A stretch of DNA of 64,000 bases, from assembly GCA_041918675.1 (NCBI GenBank), contig JAYRVF010000005.1:1-64000 (forward strand). Direction: 5' to 3'. The stretch is from SCUB01 sp041918675 (GTDB lineage Bacteria; Pseudomonadota; Alphaproteobacteria; Rhizobiales; Xanthobacteraceae). This document shows, piece by piece, positions 7,286 through 16,119 of this stretch. The notes below the pieces were generated by a model that saw only the letters and a list, made by a program, of their open reading frames with translations, did no database searches and was not told the origin of the DNA. How positions within the stretch are numbered: position 1 is the first letter of the stretch; each line of letters opens with the position of its first letter. A program made the translations under genes and the position numbers.

Positions 7286-8763
7286 ATCATGATGTATTTG
7301 ATCTCGACGAACTCCTCGATGCCATGGCGCGAGCCCTCGCGGCCGAGGCCGGACTCCTTGACGCCGCCGAACGGGGCGACTTCCGTGGTGATTAGCCCGG
7401 TGTTGACGCCGACCATGCCGGCTTCGAGCGCCTCGGCGACGCGCCAGACGCGGCCGAGATCACGCGCGTAGAAATATGACGCCAGGCCGAACGGCGATGC
7501 GTTGGCGAGCGCCACCGCCTCGGTCTCGTCCTTGAAGCGATAGACCGGCGCGATCGGTCCGAAAGTTTCCTCGCGCGTGACCAGCGCGTCGACCTTGACG
7601 TTGGCGAGCACGGTCGGCTCGAAGAACGTTCGCCCGAGCGCGTGGCGATGGCCGCCGACCACCACCTTGGCGCCGAGCTTGACGGCGTCGGCGATATGCT
7701 CCTCCACCTTCTCGACCGCGGCCATGTTGATGAGCGGTCCCTGCGCGACGCCGGCTTCGGTGCCGTCACCGACCTTCATCGCCGCGACGCGCTTGGACAG
7801 CTTGTCGACGAAGGCGTCGTAGATGCCGTCCTGCGCGTAGATGCGATTGGCGCAGACGCAGGTCTGCCCCATGTTGCGGAACTTGGAGATCATCGCGCCC
7901 TCGACGGCGGCGTCGACATCGGCGTCGTCGAACACGATAAAGGGCGCGTTGCCGCCGAGTTCGAGCCCGAGCTTCTTGATGCCGACCGCGGCCTGTCGAT
8001 AGAGAATCTTGCCGATCTCGGTCGAGCCGGTGAAGCCGATGACGCGCACCGCCGGATGCTCGCACAGCACGCGGCCGATGTCGGAGGCCTTGCCGGTGAG
8101 CACGTTGAAGACGCCCGCCGGAATACCGGCGCGCTCGGCCAGGACCGCGAGCGCGAGCGCCGACAGCGGCGTCTCGGTCGCCGGCTTGAGCACCACCGTG
8201 CAGCCCGCCGCGAGCGCGGGAGCGACCTTGCGCGTGATCATCGAGCAGGGAAAGTTCCACGGCGTGATCGCGCCGGCCACGCCGATCGGCTGCTTGATCG
8301 CGAGAATGCGCGCGTCGCCGCGCGGCGACGGAATGGTCTCGCCATAAACGCGTCGCGCCTCCTCGGCGTAGAATTCGACATAGGCGCCGCCGATTTCAAT
8401 CTCGCCGCGCGCCTCGGCGAGCGGCTTGCCCTGCTCCGAGGTCAGAATCAGCGCGAGGTCTTCCTTGTTTGCGATGATGAGATCGAACCATTTGCGCAGG
8501 ATCACCGCGCGCTCCTTGGCCGTCGTCCGCGACCAGGTCTTGAACGCGCGTTCCGCCGCCTCGACCGCGGCCGTGGTTTCCTCGGCGCCGAAATAAGGAA
8601 CGCGCGCGATCTCCCGATCAGTCGCCGGATTGGTGACCGCGCGCGCCGGCGTGCCGACCCATTCGCCGCCGACAAAACAACGGTCGCGAAGGAGCGTTCC
8701 GTCCTTCAACGCCAGACCGGTTCCAGATCCCGTCGTCTTCGATGCCGCCGCGCCACTCGCCAT
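7273..8763 (-). CDS. gabD: NAD(P)-dependent succinate-semialdehyde dehydrogenase
   Basis: 496 residues, aldehyde dehydrogenase superfamily. It would oxidise succinate semialdehyde to succinate (GABA or 4-hydroxybutyrate catabolism). Visible: PWNFPCSMITRKVAPAL (oxyanion Asn), FTGSTEIGK (cofactor loop), LELGGNAPFIVFDDAD (general-base Glu) and GQTCVCANR (nucleophile Cys followed by a second Cys, the vicinal pair common in SSADH). The C-terminal APFGGVKESGLGREGS is the SSADH-type ending. It is convergent with the hemerythrin gene and stands alone. A related semialdehyde such as glutarate semialdehyde is possible, which would link it to gcdH, but there is no direct evidence. Confidence 0.88.
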   Translation of the reverse strand: MASGAAASKTTGSGTGLALKDGTLLRDRCFVGGEWVGTPARAVTNPATDREIARVPYFGAEETTAAVEAAERAFKTWSRTTAKERAVILRKWFDLIIANKEDLALILTSEQGKPLAEARGEIEIGGAYVEFYAEEARRVYGETIPSPRGDARILAIKQPIGVAGAITPWNFPCSMITRKVAPALAAGCTVVLKPATETPLSALALAVLAERAGIPAGVFNVLTGKASDIGRVLCEHPAVRVIGFTGSTEIGKILYRQAAVGIKKLGLELGGNAPFIVFDDADVDAAVEGAMISKFRNMGQTCVCANRIYAQDGIYDAFVDKLSKRVAAMKVGDGTEAGVAQGPLINMAAVEKVEEHIADAVKLGAKVVVGGHRHALGRTFFEPTVLANVKVDALVTREETFGPIAPVYRFKDETEAVALANASPFGLASYFYARDLGRVWRVAEALEAGMVGVNTGLITTEVAPFGGVKESGLGREGSRHGIEEFVEIKYIMMAGI

Positions 8764-8849
8764 TGTCCGCCTCTCGCTTGAAAACTATTCGCTGCCGTTG
8801 ATTGATGTTGGCGTTCGATAACGCCCCTTCGTCGACCTGTCCAGTCCGG

Positions 8850-10076
8850 CTAGCCGCTCTCGCCGCGTTGGCCCGCGGCGCGTGCTTTGGCGCGGGAGGT
8901 TCGCGCGGCGATGCGGTCGATCAATTCGATCATCTCGCGCAGCGCGGCGCGCGTGACGCCCTGGGTGATGAAGACGATGCGCGTGCTTGTGTCGCCGTCG
9001 GGCCAGCGCTCGAGCCAGGTCATGGTGTGAAGGAGATGCTGGGCGCCCTGGATCACCGCCGGACGCCCCGGCTCCTCGGCGACGTTGACGAGGCCCTTCA
9101 CGCGCAACAGGCCCGGCCCGAGATTCTGGCCGATGCCGTCGAGCAGGAACCGCAGCGCCTCGCGCGTCAGCGGCTCCTCGCGAATGAGGCAGAAGGTCTC
9201 GATCACGGGTCCCGGCCGGTGATGAACGTGCGGCGTGGAATCGCGCGGGGGAAAGTGATCGTGAGTGTTGTCGTGAGCGTGATCGTGATCGTGAGCGTGA
9301 GCGTGAGTGTGATCATGGCCGGCGTGGTCATCGGCCGGCGCGCCATAGGCCTTCAGGTCGAGCCATGGCCGAGGATCGGCCTTGGGATCGGCGGGATCGA
9401 ACCCGGGCGACTTCAGCAGCGCCGCGATCGACAGCGCCGGATCGTCGATCCGCGCGATCGCGGCCGCCGGATTGATCCGCGTCACGAGGCGACGAAGCTC
9501 GGCCTCGCGCGCGGGCGCGTCGGCGGGCGCGACGAGGTCGAGCTTGGTGATCAGAACCTTGTCGGCGAGCGCGACCTGCCGCGCCGCCTCGTCATGCCGC
9601 GCGAAGGTGGTTTCGGCGTTCACCGCGTCGACCAGCGCGATGACGTTCGCCACGCGGTAGAGCCCGTCCAGCGTCGGCTCGGACAGGAACGCCTGCAGCA
9701 CCGGACCGGGCTCGGCCAGCCCCGAGGTCTCGATCACGACGTTGTCGAAGCGCGGGATGCGGCCCTGTTCGCGGTCGTGATAGAGCGCGTTCATCGTGCC
9801 GACCAGGTCGGAGCGCACGGTGCAGCACAGGCAGCCGTTCTCCAACACGATCACGGCGTCGTCGCTCGCCGCCGCCAGCGCGTGATCGAGGCCGATCTCG
9901 CCGAACTCGTTGATGACGACGACCGTGTCCTTCATCTCCGGCGCCCGCAGCGCCCGGTTGAGCAGCGTCGTCTTGCCGCTGCCGAGAAAGCCGGTGATGA
10001 TGGTCACCGGCGCGCGCGGAGATGCGTCGCGCGCCTCGCCCGTCTTGCTCGTGTTCGCGCGCACCGTCTTCGCCAC
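8850..10076 (-). CDS. CobW/COG0523-family GTPase metallochaperone with His-rich insert
   Basis: 408 residues. The G3E GTPase domain has Walker A GFLGSGKT (29-36), the metal-binding motif ENGCLCCTVRSD (Cys 82, 84, 85), a Walker B/switch region ETSGLAEPGP and the guanine-specificity motif TKLD (177-180). Residues 251-287 form a histidine/aspartate run of alternating H and D, followed by the C-terminal CobW domain. The family inserts or buffers Zn, Co, Ni or Fe for client proteins. It starts 6 nt after the M24-like gene stop, so the two are almost certainly co-transcribed and may be chaperone and client. No zinc-regulator (Zur) box was recognised. Confidence 0.88.
   Translation of the reverse strand: MAKTVRANTSKTGEARDASPRAPVTIITGFLGSGKTTLLNRALRAPEMKDTVVVINEFGEIGLDHALAAASDDAVIVLENGCLCCTVRSDLVGTMNALYHDREQGRIPRFDNVVIETSGLAEPGPVLQAFLSEPTLDGLYRVANVIALVDAVNAETTFARHDEAARQVALADKVLITKLDLVAPADAPAREAELRRLVTRINPAAAIARIDDPALSIAALLKSPGFDPADPKADPRPWLDLKAYGAPADDHAGHDHTHAHAHDHDHAHDNTHDHFPPRDSTPHVHHRPGPVIETFCLIREEPLTREALRFLLDGIGQNLGPGLLRVKGLVNVAEEPGRPAVIQGAQHLLHTMTWLERWPDGDTSTRIVFITQGVTRAALREMIELIDRIAARTSRAKARAAGQRGESG
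9255..9315 (-). repeat. GTGATC/GTGAGC microsatellite encoding the CobW His/Asp tract
   Basis: About 60 bp of imperfect 6-bp repeats (GTGATC, GTGAGC, GTGAGT), read on the minus strand as alternating His and Asp/Ala codons. Length variation here would change metal-binding capacity without changing the frame. Confidence 0.7.
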
Positions 10077-10082
10077 TCGCCC

Positions 10083-11336
10083 TCAGAAGACCTCGCAGCC
10101 CGGCAGGCCGCAGGAGATCAGCCGGTCGGACGGGAAATTGGTGATGATCTCGCAGCCGTCCTTGGTCACCACCACCTCCTCCTCGATGCGCGCCGCGCCG
10201 GAACCGTCCTCCGCCCCCTTCCAGGTCTCCAGCGCGAACACCATGCCCTCGCGCAGCGGCTTGTTCTGGCCGCGGAAACGCTTGGAGAAGATCGGACGCT
10301 CCCACAGCGACAGCCCGACGCCGTGACCGTATTGCAGCAGGAAGGCTTCCGCCTCGTCGCGATAGCCGAACTCCTGCGCGTCGGGCCACACCTGCGCCAC
10401 CTCGTCCGGCGTCACCCCCGGGCGGATCATGTCAATCGAGGCGCTGATCCATTTCGAGGCGGTCTCGTAGGCGTCGACCTGATGCTTGTTCGGCTCGCCG
10501 CAGATGAAGGTGCGGTAGTAGCAGGTCCGGTAGCCGTTGAACGAATGCATGATGTCGAGAAAAATCATGTCGCCCGGCTGGATCATGCGGTCGGAGAAGG
10601 TGTGCGAATGCGGCCGGCCGCGCTGGCCCGAAACCGAATTGATGCACTCGACCCGCTCCGAGCCCATCCGGAACAGCCGGTCATGGGCGATCGCGACGAG
10701 CTCGTTCTCGCGCGTGCCGGGGCGGATCGCCCGGGCGATGTCGACATAGGTCGCGTCGACCATCGCGGCGGCGACCTTCAAGAGCTCGATCTCGTCGGCG
10801 GTCTTGATCTCGCGCGCGTCCAAGAGCGCCTGCTGGCCGTCGACCACCTCGATGCCCTCCGCCTCCAGCGCCCGCAGCATGCCGAGCTCCATGATGTCGA
10901 TGCCGAGCGGCTCCTTGTCGATGCCGTAATGCACCAGCGCCTTCTTGATCTGGCGGGCGAACTCCCCCTGCACGTTCATCCAGGGCGGGATCGCGCCCTG
11001 CATCGTCGTGATCGGCGCGGCGACGTTGTCCGCGATCCAGGGCGAGGAAATCCGCTTGGCCGGCGGCGCCGGGTCCCACAAATAGGGCGAGCCCTGCGCC
11101 GGGCACAGCGCGTAGCGCATGAACTTGTCGCGCGCCCATTCCCCAATATGCGTCGCCGTCACATAGCGGATGTTGTCGAAGTTGAAGCACAGCACCCCAC
11201 CCAGCCCCGCGTGCCGGATCGCATCCTGCGCCCGCTTCAGCCGTTCCTTCGACAGGCGGTGATAGTCAACCCCCTGCTCCCAATCCTTCGCCATCATCCC
11301 CCACGCGGCGGTCGATTGCGGACGGTTGTATTTCAT
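10083..11336 (-). CDS. M24-family (Xaa-Pro peptidase / DddP-like) metalloprotein with altered metal ligand
   Basis: 417 residues from ATG 11336, chosen because GGGGA is about 9 nt upstream; an upstream start at 11372 adds 12 residues without a better RBS. Pita-bread M24 fold: N-terminal domain with GVLCFNFDNIRYVTATH, then catalytic-domain elements MIFLDIMHSFNGY (first Asp), QYGHGVGLSLWERP (His), FALETWKG and RIEEEVVVT (two Glu). The second Asp of the metal pair, normally in a D-x2-RT motif, is Cys here (YRTCYYRTF). The N-terminal style recalls DddP DMSP lyase and other non-peptidase M24 enzymes more than Xaa-Pro dipeptidase. CobW follows by 6 nt. Reaction unknown. Confidence 0.75.
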   Translation of the reverse strand: MKYNRPQSTAAWGMMAKDWEQGVDYHRLSKERLKRAQDAIRHAGLGGVLCFNFDNIRYVTATHIGEWARDKFMRYALCPAQGSPYLWDPAPPAKRISSPWIADNVAAPITTMQGAIPPWMNVQGEFARQIKKALVHYGIDKEPLGIDIMELGMLRALEAEGIEVVDGQQALLDAREIKTADEIELLKVAAAMVDATYVDIARAIRPGTRENELVAIAHDRLFRMGSERVECINSVSGQRGRPHSHTFSDRMIQPGDMIFLDIMHSFNGYRTCYYRTFICGEPNKHQVDAYETASKWISASIDMIRPGVTPDEVAQVWPDAQEFGYRDEAEAFLLQYGHGVGLSLWERPIFSKRFRGQNKPLREGMVFALETWKGAEDGSGAARIEEEVVVTKDGCEIITNFPSDRLISCGLPGCEVF

Positions 11337-11510
11337 GCGACGTGTTCCCCGGTTGCGTGCCTGTCGCGGCACGGAGTGTTTGCTAGGTTAGACAGGCGCG
11401 CCGGCTTTGGCGAGACGCATGTCGGGAGCGGCGTCCTGGGTTCGGGTCCTACCACCCGTAGGCTCGAGGCGCGAGATCCGGGACGCGCGGGTGAATGGAG
11501 GATCAATCGC

Positions 11511-12395
11511 ATGAAGATCGGTTTCATCGGCCTCGGACGCATGGGGCGGGCAATGGCGTCGCGTCTCCTGAACGGGGACCATCACCTCGCCGTCTTCAAC
11601 CGCAGCCCGGAAAAGGCCGCCGATCTCGTCCAGGCGGGAGCGGTGCACCGCACCACGATCGCCGAGGTCTGCAAGGACCGCGACCTGGTCGTCACCATGC
11701 TGGCCGATGACGACGCGCTGAGCGAGGTCGTCTACGGGACCGACAGACTGCTCGCCTGCCTCGCCCCCGGCGCCGTCCATCTCTGCATGGGCACCCATGG
11801 CGCCACGACGATCACCGAGGTCGCCGAAAGCCATCGCGACGCCGGCCAGGGCTTCGTCGCCGCGCCTGTCCTCGGCCGGCCGGATGCCGCGGCCGCCGGG
11901 CAATTGGGGATCGTGGCGGCCGGCGCGGCCGAGGCGGTCGCGCTCTGCCAGCCGCTGTTCGACCGGATCGGCCGGCGCGTCTTCGACGCCGGCAAGCGGC
12001 CGGAAAGCGCCTCCGTCGTCAAGCTCGCCAACAACATGGCGATCGCCTGCGCCATCGAAGCGATGGCGGAGACCTTCGCCCTCACCCGCAAATATGACGT
12101 GAGCCCCCAGGTCTTCTACGAGGTGCTGACCGAGGGCCTGTTCTCCGCGCCGGCCTATAAGAATTACGGCCGCCTCATCGCCGAGCGCGCCTTCGACAAT
12201 GTCGGCTTCACCACCTTGCTCGCGCTCAAGGACGCCGACCTGACGCTGGCGGCCGCCGACGCGGCGCGCGTTCCGCTGCCGAGCCTCGGCGTCTATCGCG
12301 ATCACCTGCTGGCCGCGATCAACGACGGCGACGGCGAACGCGACTGGTCCGTCATCGCGCGCGTGCAGGCGCTGGCGTCGGGCCTCGACGGCTGA
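11511..12395 (+). CDS. NAD(P)-dependent 3-hydroxyisobutyrate-dehydrogenase-like oxidoreductase
   Basis: 294 residues, the beta-hydroxyacid dehydrogenase length. N-terminal Rossmann motif MKIGFIGLGRMGRAMASRLL and VFNRSPEKA; the substrate/catalytic Lys motif is in SVVKLANNMAIACAIEAMAE (K with N four residues on). The usual substrate-loop motif near residue 120 reads FVAAPVLGRPDAAAAGQLGI, typical of the glyoxylate/succinic-semialdehyde reductase or HIBADH groups. GGAGGA is 8 nt upstream of ATG 11511. It is transcribed divergently from the M24-like gene across a 174-bp gap. Reduction of a semialdehyde or tartronate semialdehyde is possible; the exact substrate is undecided. Confidence 0.85.
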   Translation: MKIGFIGLGRMGRAMASRLLNGDHHLAVFNRSPEKAADLVQAGAVHRTTIAEVCKDRDLVVTMLADDDALSEVVYGTDRLLACLAPGAVHLCMGTHGATTITEVAESHRDAGQGFVAAPVLGRPDAAAAGQLGIVAAGAAEAVALCQPLFDRIGRRVFDAGKRPESASVVKLANNMAIACAIEAMAETFALTRKYDVSPQVFYEVLTEGLFSAPAYKNYGRLIAERAFDNVGFTTLLALKDADLTLAAADAARVPLPSLGVYRDHLLAAINDGDGERDWSVIARVQALASGLDG

Positions 12396-12433
12396 CGCAC
12401 GGGCTCTCCGCCCGCCGGTCGCGCGGCCGGGCT

Positions 12434-13963
12434 TCATGACCGCGACGCCTCACCGATCGCGGCGACGCAGGCGGCGAGCGCCTTGCCCTCGGGGTCGGCA
12501 AGCGCGGCGACGCGTGCGTTCATGACGGCGTCGGCGGCCGTGTCCGGCGCCAGCGCGCCCTCGAGCGCGGGACGGATGACCCGCGCGGCGATCGTCCCGT
12601 AGCTTGCCTTTCCACGTCGATGCGTCTCGCCATAGCCCTTGATCAGGCCGGCGCAGGCGGCGATCTCCCGCGCGAGCGAAGGTGACTTGGCGCATGCGGC
12701 GCGAATGTCGGCGAGCCACGCCTCGATGAAGGCCTGCTCGTCGGCGAAGCGCATGCCGGCGCGACGGAGGCGCTTGAGCCGCGACAACGCCAGCAGCATC
12801 AGGTGACCGCTCACCGACCGGCTCTGGATCTTCATGCCGAAGGAAAGCCGGTCGCGCCAGCCTCGCCGCTCGACAAATCCGATGATGCCCCGGCCGAGGC
12901 GCGGGGGAAGCAGCGCACAGAGTTCCTCGATGCCGGGCTTGAGAAATTCGTGGATGGCAAGCGGCGTGTCGTCGCCCGCCCCACGCGCCGCGCGGATCGC
13001 GGCAAGGCGCGCCCGATCGAGCTTGAGCGCGGCGACGCGCGCGACATCGTCATAGGCCATGCGCAGCGCGAGATGACGCGCCGTCTCCCGCGCCACCGCG
13101 CCATCGCCGCCCGCCGCGCGTTCGGCCGCGCAAACCTGCTTGAGCCGGTCGAGATAGGAGCGCGCGTAGGCTTCGTCCTGATAGGCGGCGAGCCGCCGCA
13201 TGGCCTCCATGGCGATCGCGCGCGCGGGCTCGGCGATTTCGGCCGAAATCTCGGCCGCGACCTCGGGCGGAATCTCGGCCGCGACCGGCCAAGATGGCGG
13301 CGCGGGCGACGGTCCGTTCTTGTCCGCCGGCGCCTCGTCGCGGCTCGCGGCGAGCCCCGCGCGAAAGCCGCGCAGATTGGCATCGACTCCCTTGCCTTCT
13401 TCCTCGATCGCGCGTTCGAACGCTTCGGCGGGGATCGGCAGCAACCCCGAACCCGCGATCAGGCCGAGCATGACGGCGTTGATCATCGCGCCGCTCCGCC
13501 GCGCCAGCGCGTCCATGTCGACGAGCCCGCACGACCGCGCATGGGCGCCGACCGTGACCGCGAGGCGCTCGGCCGAAAGCCGTCCGTCGCCCATCGCAAC
13601 CTTTTCGTTGATGACGTAGTGACGATGGCGCGAAGCGATCACGGTCGTGCGCTCCGGCGTCACATAGCCCGCCGCGACCGCGCGGCTTGCCTCCAGCAGT
13701 TCGCTCGCGACGAACAGGTCGATGTCGCCGATACCGGGCGTCAGCGCGAAGATCGCGCGGCGGCCGCCGACCGGCGGCGCGCGCATCATCTCGACATAGT
13801 AGGTCGTCGATCCCGTGCGCTGGGCGACGCCCGGGATCGACGTGCTCTGCACCGGCAGACCGAGGCTTTCCGCGGCCGCGACGATCCAGTTGGTCAGCAC
13901 GCCGCCGCCCTCGCCGCCAAGCGCGGAAATGAGAAGCGTGACCGGGCGAACCGACGCGCTCAC
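12434..13963 (-). CDS. iorB: Indolepyruvate:ferredoxin oxidoreductase, beta subunit with C-terminal extension
   Basis: 509 residues. The first ~200 are the pyruvate-ferredoxin oxidoreductase gamma-type domain (ALGGEGGGVLTNWIVAAAES, TSIPGVAQRTGSTTYYVEMM), which with IorA turns aryl pyruvates into aryl-acetyl-CoA. The remaining ~300 residues are a helical domain as found in fused aerobic-type indolepyruvate oxidoreductases (DUF6537 family). The start is GTG at 13963, in a GTGA overlap with the iorA stop, so translation is coupled; no RBS-led ATG exists nearby. Archaeal IorB is only about 200 residues, so the length itself marks the bacterial form. It is the last gene of the TRAP-ior run and converges with the dehydrogenase gene. 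Confidence 0.85.
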   Translation of the reverse strand: MSASVRPVTLLISALGGEGGGVLTNWIVAAAESLGLPVQSTSIPGVAQRTGSTTYYVEMMRAPPVGGRRAIFALTPGIGDIDLFVASELLEASRAVAAGYVTPERTTVIASRHRHYVINEKVAMGDGRLSAERLAVTVGAHARSCGLVDMDALARRSGAMINAVMLGLIAGSGLLPIPAEAFERAIEEEGKGVDANLRGFRAGLAASRDEAPADKNGPSPAPPSWPVAAEIPPEVAAEISAEIAEPARAIAMEAMRRLAAYQDEAYARSYLDRLKQVCAAERAAGGDGAVARETARHLALRMAYDDVARVAALKLDRARLAAIRAARGAGDDTPLAIHEFLKPGIEELCALLPPRLGRGIIGFVERRGWRDRLSFGMKIQSRSVSGHLMLLALSRLKRLRRAGMRFADEQAFIEAWLADIRAACAKSPSLAREIAACAGLIKGYGETHRRGKASYGTIAARVIRPALEGALAPDTAADAVMNARVAALADPEGKALAACVAAIGEASRS

Positions 13964-16101
13964 GCCGTCGCTCCCTTGGCCTTGCCGGCGATCCATGCGA
14001 GCAAGCGCGCGCGCAGCGCGAAGACGAAGCGGTCCCATGCGTTCGGATTGCGGATGATCTCGGTGCGATAGAACGACGGGCACAGCACCGCGGCATGCGC
14101 GACCTCGCCGCACAGGCCGCAGCCGACGCAGCTTTCCGTGACCGTCGCCACCGGGTCCGTCTTCAACGGATCGGGATTTTCCTTCAGCGTCAGCGACGGG
14201 CATCCCGAATGCCGGATGCAGGAATGGTCGCCCGTGCAAATCGCGTCATCGACGCCGAAGCGGACCTGCGAGACGCGCTTGCCGCGCGCGAGGCGGTCGG
14301 CTTCCTCGCCGCGCACGCGCCGCTGACGGGCGAGCTGGCACTCGCCGTCGGCGATGACCACCTTGAGGCCGGGCGTCGGACTTCGCAGCGCCTTCTTGAT
14401 CGCGCCCGACATGCGCGCGACGCTGTAGCTGCGGACGCGCCTCAGCCAGCCGACGCCGAGCGCCCGCAGCGTCCGCTCGATGCTGATGCCGCCGCCGCCG
14501 CCCACGCGCGCCTGAAGGCTCGACGGCATGAATTGCAAGCCCGTCGCCGAGGTGTAGCCGTTCTGCAGGACGATCAGCACGCCGTCGCCCTTGTTGAACA
14601 GGGTCGACGTCACGCCGGTGATCACGCCATTGTGCCAGAAGCCGCCGTCGCCCATCACCGCGATCGGTCGCCGGCGCATGTGCGGCGCCACGGCCGCGGC
14701 GCTCGCCAGGCTCATGCCATAACCGAGGATCGAGTGACCGGAATGAAACGGCGCGAAGGTCGCGAACGCATGGCAGCCGATATCGGCCGCGATATGGGCC
14801 GGCCCCACTTCGGCCTGCGCGAGCTTGAGCGCGGCGAAGACGGGCCGCTCGGGACAGCCGGTGCAAAAGGTCGGCGGACGCGGCGGCACGTCGCCGACGC
14901 TCGCCGCGATCCGTCGCCGCTCGCCGAGAATGGCGTCCGCCCGCGCGACGATCTCGTCCGCGTCGAGCCCGGCCGGCGTGGTCGCGGCGATGAATTGCGA
15001 CAGTCCCTTCAACAGCGCCTCGGCGGTGTATTCGCCCGCCGCCGGAAGCACGTCCTTGCCGAACACGCGCGTTCGCAAGTCGGCGCGGCGCAGCTCGACA
15101 TTGATCTGCTGCTCGACGAACTCCGGGCTGCCCTCCTCGACCACCAGCACCGCGCGCTTGCCCGCGCAGAACGCCTTGACTTCGTCCGGCACCAACGGAT
15201 AGGCGACATTCATGCAATAGATCGGCACACGGCTGGCGCCATGAATGTCGGCGAGACCCAGCCGTTCGAGCGCGCGCATGGTCGAGTTGAACAGTCCGCC
15301 CAGCGTGACGATGCCGATATCGCCCAGATCGCCCGCGAGCGTTTCGTTGAGCGCGTTGGCGCGAATGAAGTCACGCGCCGCCGGCAGGCGTTGCTCGATT
15401 TTCAACCGCTCCTGGACGAACGTGACCGGCGGATGCGACAGCCGCCCGTAATCGAACGCCGCCGGCCGCTCGAAGCGATTGAGCATCGACCATCGCCCCG
15501 GCCTGTTGTCCTTGGCGACGAATTCGCCGGTGACATGGCAGGCGCGGATACGCAGATCGAGCATCACCGGCGCGTGCGAGGCCTCCGAAAGCTCGAACCC
15601 CTTTTCGACCGCGTCGACGATGACCGACAATTCGGGCCGCGGGTCGAGCAGCCAGATTCCCGACTTCATCGCGAAGGCGTAGGAGCGCTCCTGGATGACG
15701 CTCGCGCCCTCGCCGTAATCCTCGCCCAGCACGATCAACGCGCCGCCGATGACGCCGGGCGAAGCGAGGTTGGACAGCGCGTCGGCGGCGACATTGGTGC
15801 CGACGATCGATTTCCACGTCACCGCGCCACGCACCGGATAGTTGATCGACGCGCCCAGCATCGCGGCGGCCGACGCCTCGTTGGTGCACGTCTCCACATG
15901 CACGCCCAATTCGGCGAGCAGATCCTCGGCCTCGACCATGACGTCGAGCAGATGCGACACCGGCGCGCCCTGATAGCCGCCGACATAACTCACGCCGGAC
16001 TGCAGCAGCGCCTTGGTGACGGCGAGAATGCCCTCGCCGCGAAACACCTCGCCCGCGCCGAGCCGTAACGCTCGCGTTTCCTTCTTGAACGATCTTTCCA
16101 T
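13960..16101 (-). CDS. iorA: Indolepyruvate:ferredoxin oxidoreductase, alpha subunit
   Basis: 713 residues. It has the TPP-enzyme core (Pyr domain near GGYQGAPVSHLLDVM; diphosphate-binding VMGDGGFWHNGVITGV) and a C-terminal two-cluster ferredoxin domain. The second cluster is complete (CVGCGLC with a later CP). In the first, the expected second Cys is Asp (CTGDHSC ... GCPS). It would decarboxylate indolepyruvate, phenylpyruvate or hydroxyphenylpyruvate and transfer the residue to CoA with ferredoxin reduction. It lies 18 nt downstream of dctM and overlaps iorB by 4 nt, so one operon is likely and the TRAP system may import an aryl acid or keto acid. Confidence 0.9.
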   Translation of the reverse strand: MERSFKKETRALRLGAGEVFRGEGILAVTKALLQSGVSYVGGYQGAPVSHLLDVMVEAEDLLAELGVHVETCTNEASAAAMLGASINYPVRGAVTWKSIVGTNVAADALSNLASPGVIGGALIVLGEDYGEGASVIQERSYAFAMKSGIWLLDPRPELSVIVDAVEKGFELSEASHAPVMLDLRIRACHVTGEFVAKDNRPGRWSMLNRFERPAAFDYGRLSHPPVTFVQERLKIEQRLPAARDFIRANALNETLAGDLGDIGIVTLGGLFNSTMRALERLGLADIHGASRVPIYCMNVAYPLVPDEVKAFCAGKRAVLVVEEGSPEFVEQQINVELRRADLRTRVFGKDVLPAAGEYTAEALLKGLSQFIAATTPAGLDADEIVARADAILGERRRIAASVGDVPPRPPTFCTGCPERPVFAALKLAQAEVGPAHIAADIGCHAFATFAPFHSGHSILGYGMSLASAAAVAPHMRRRPIAVMGDGGFWHNGVITGVTSTLFNKGDGVLIVLQNGYTSATGLQFMPSSLQARVGGGGGISIERTLRALGVGWLRRVRSYSVARMSGAIKKALRSPTPGLKVVIADGECQLARQRRVRGEEADRLARGKRVSQVRFGVDDAICTGDHSCIRHSGCPSLTLKENPDPLKTDPVATVTESCVGCGLCGEVAHAAVLCPSFYRTEIIRNPNAWDRFVFALRARLLAWIAGKAKGATA

Positions 16102-16119
16102 TGTCTCTCCGCGCCGGCC

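Noticed and set aside
8802..12395. A 1197-codon open frame on the plus strand covering the CobW and M24 genes
   Set aside because: Antisense shadow in GC-rich DNA; only its last 294 codons (from 11511, with an RBS) form a real dehydrogenase.
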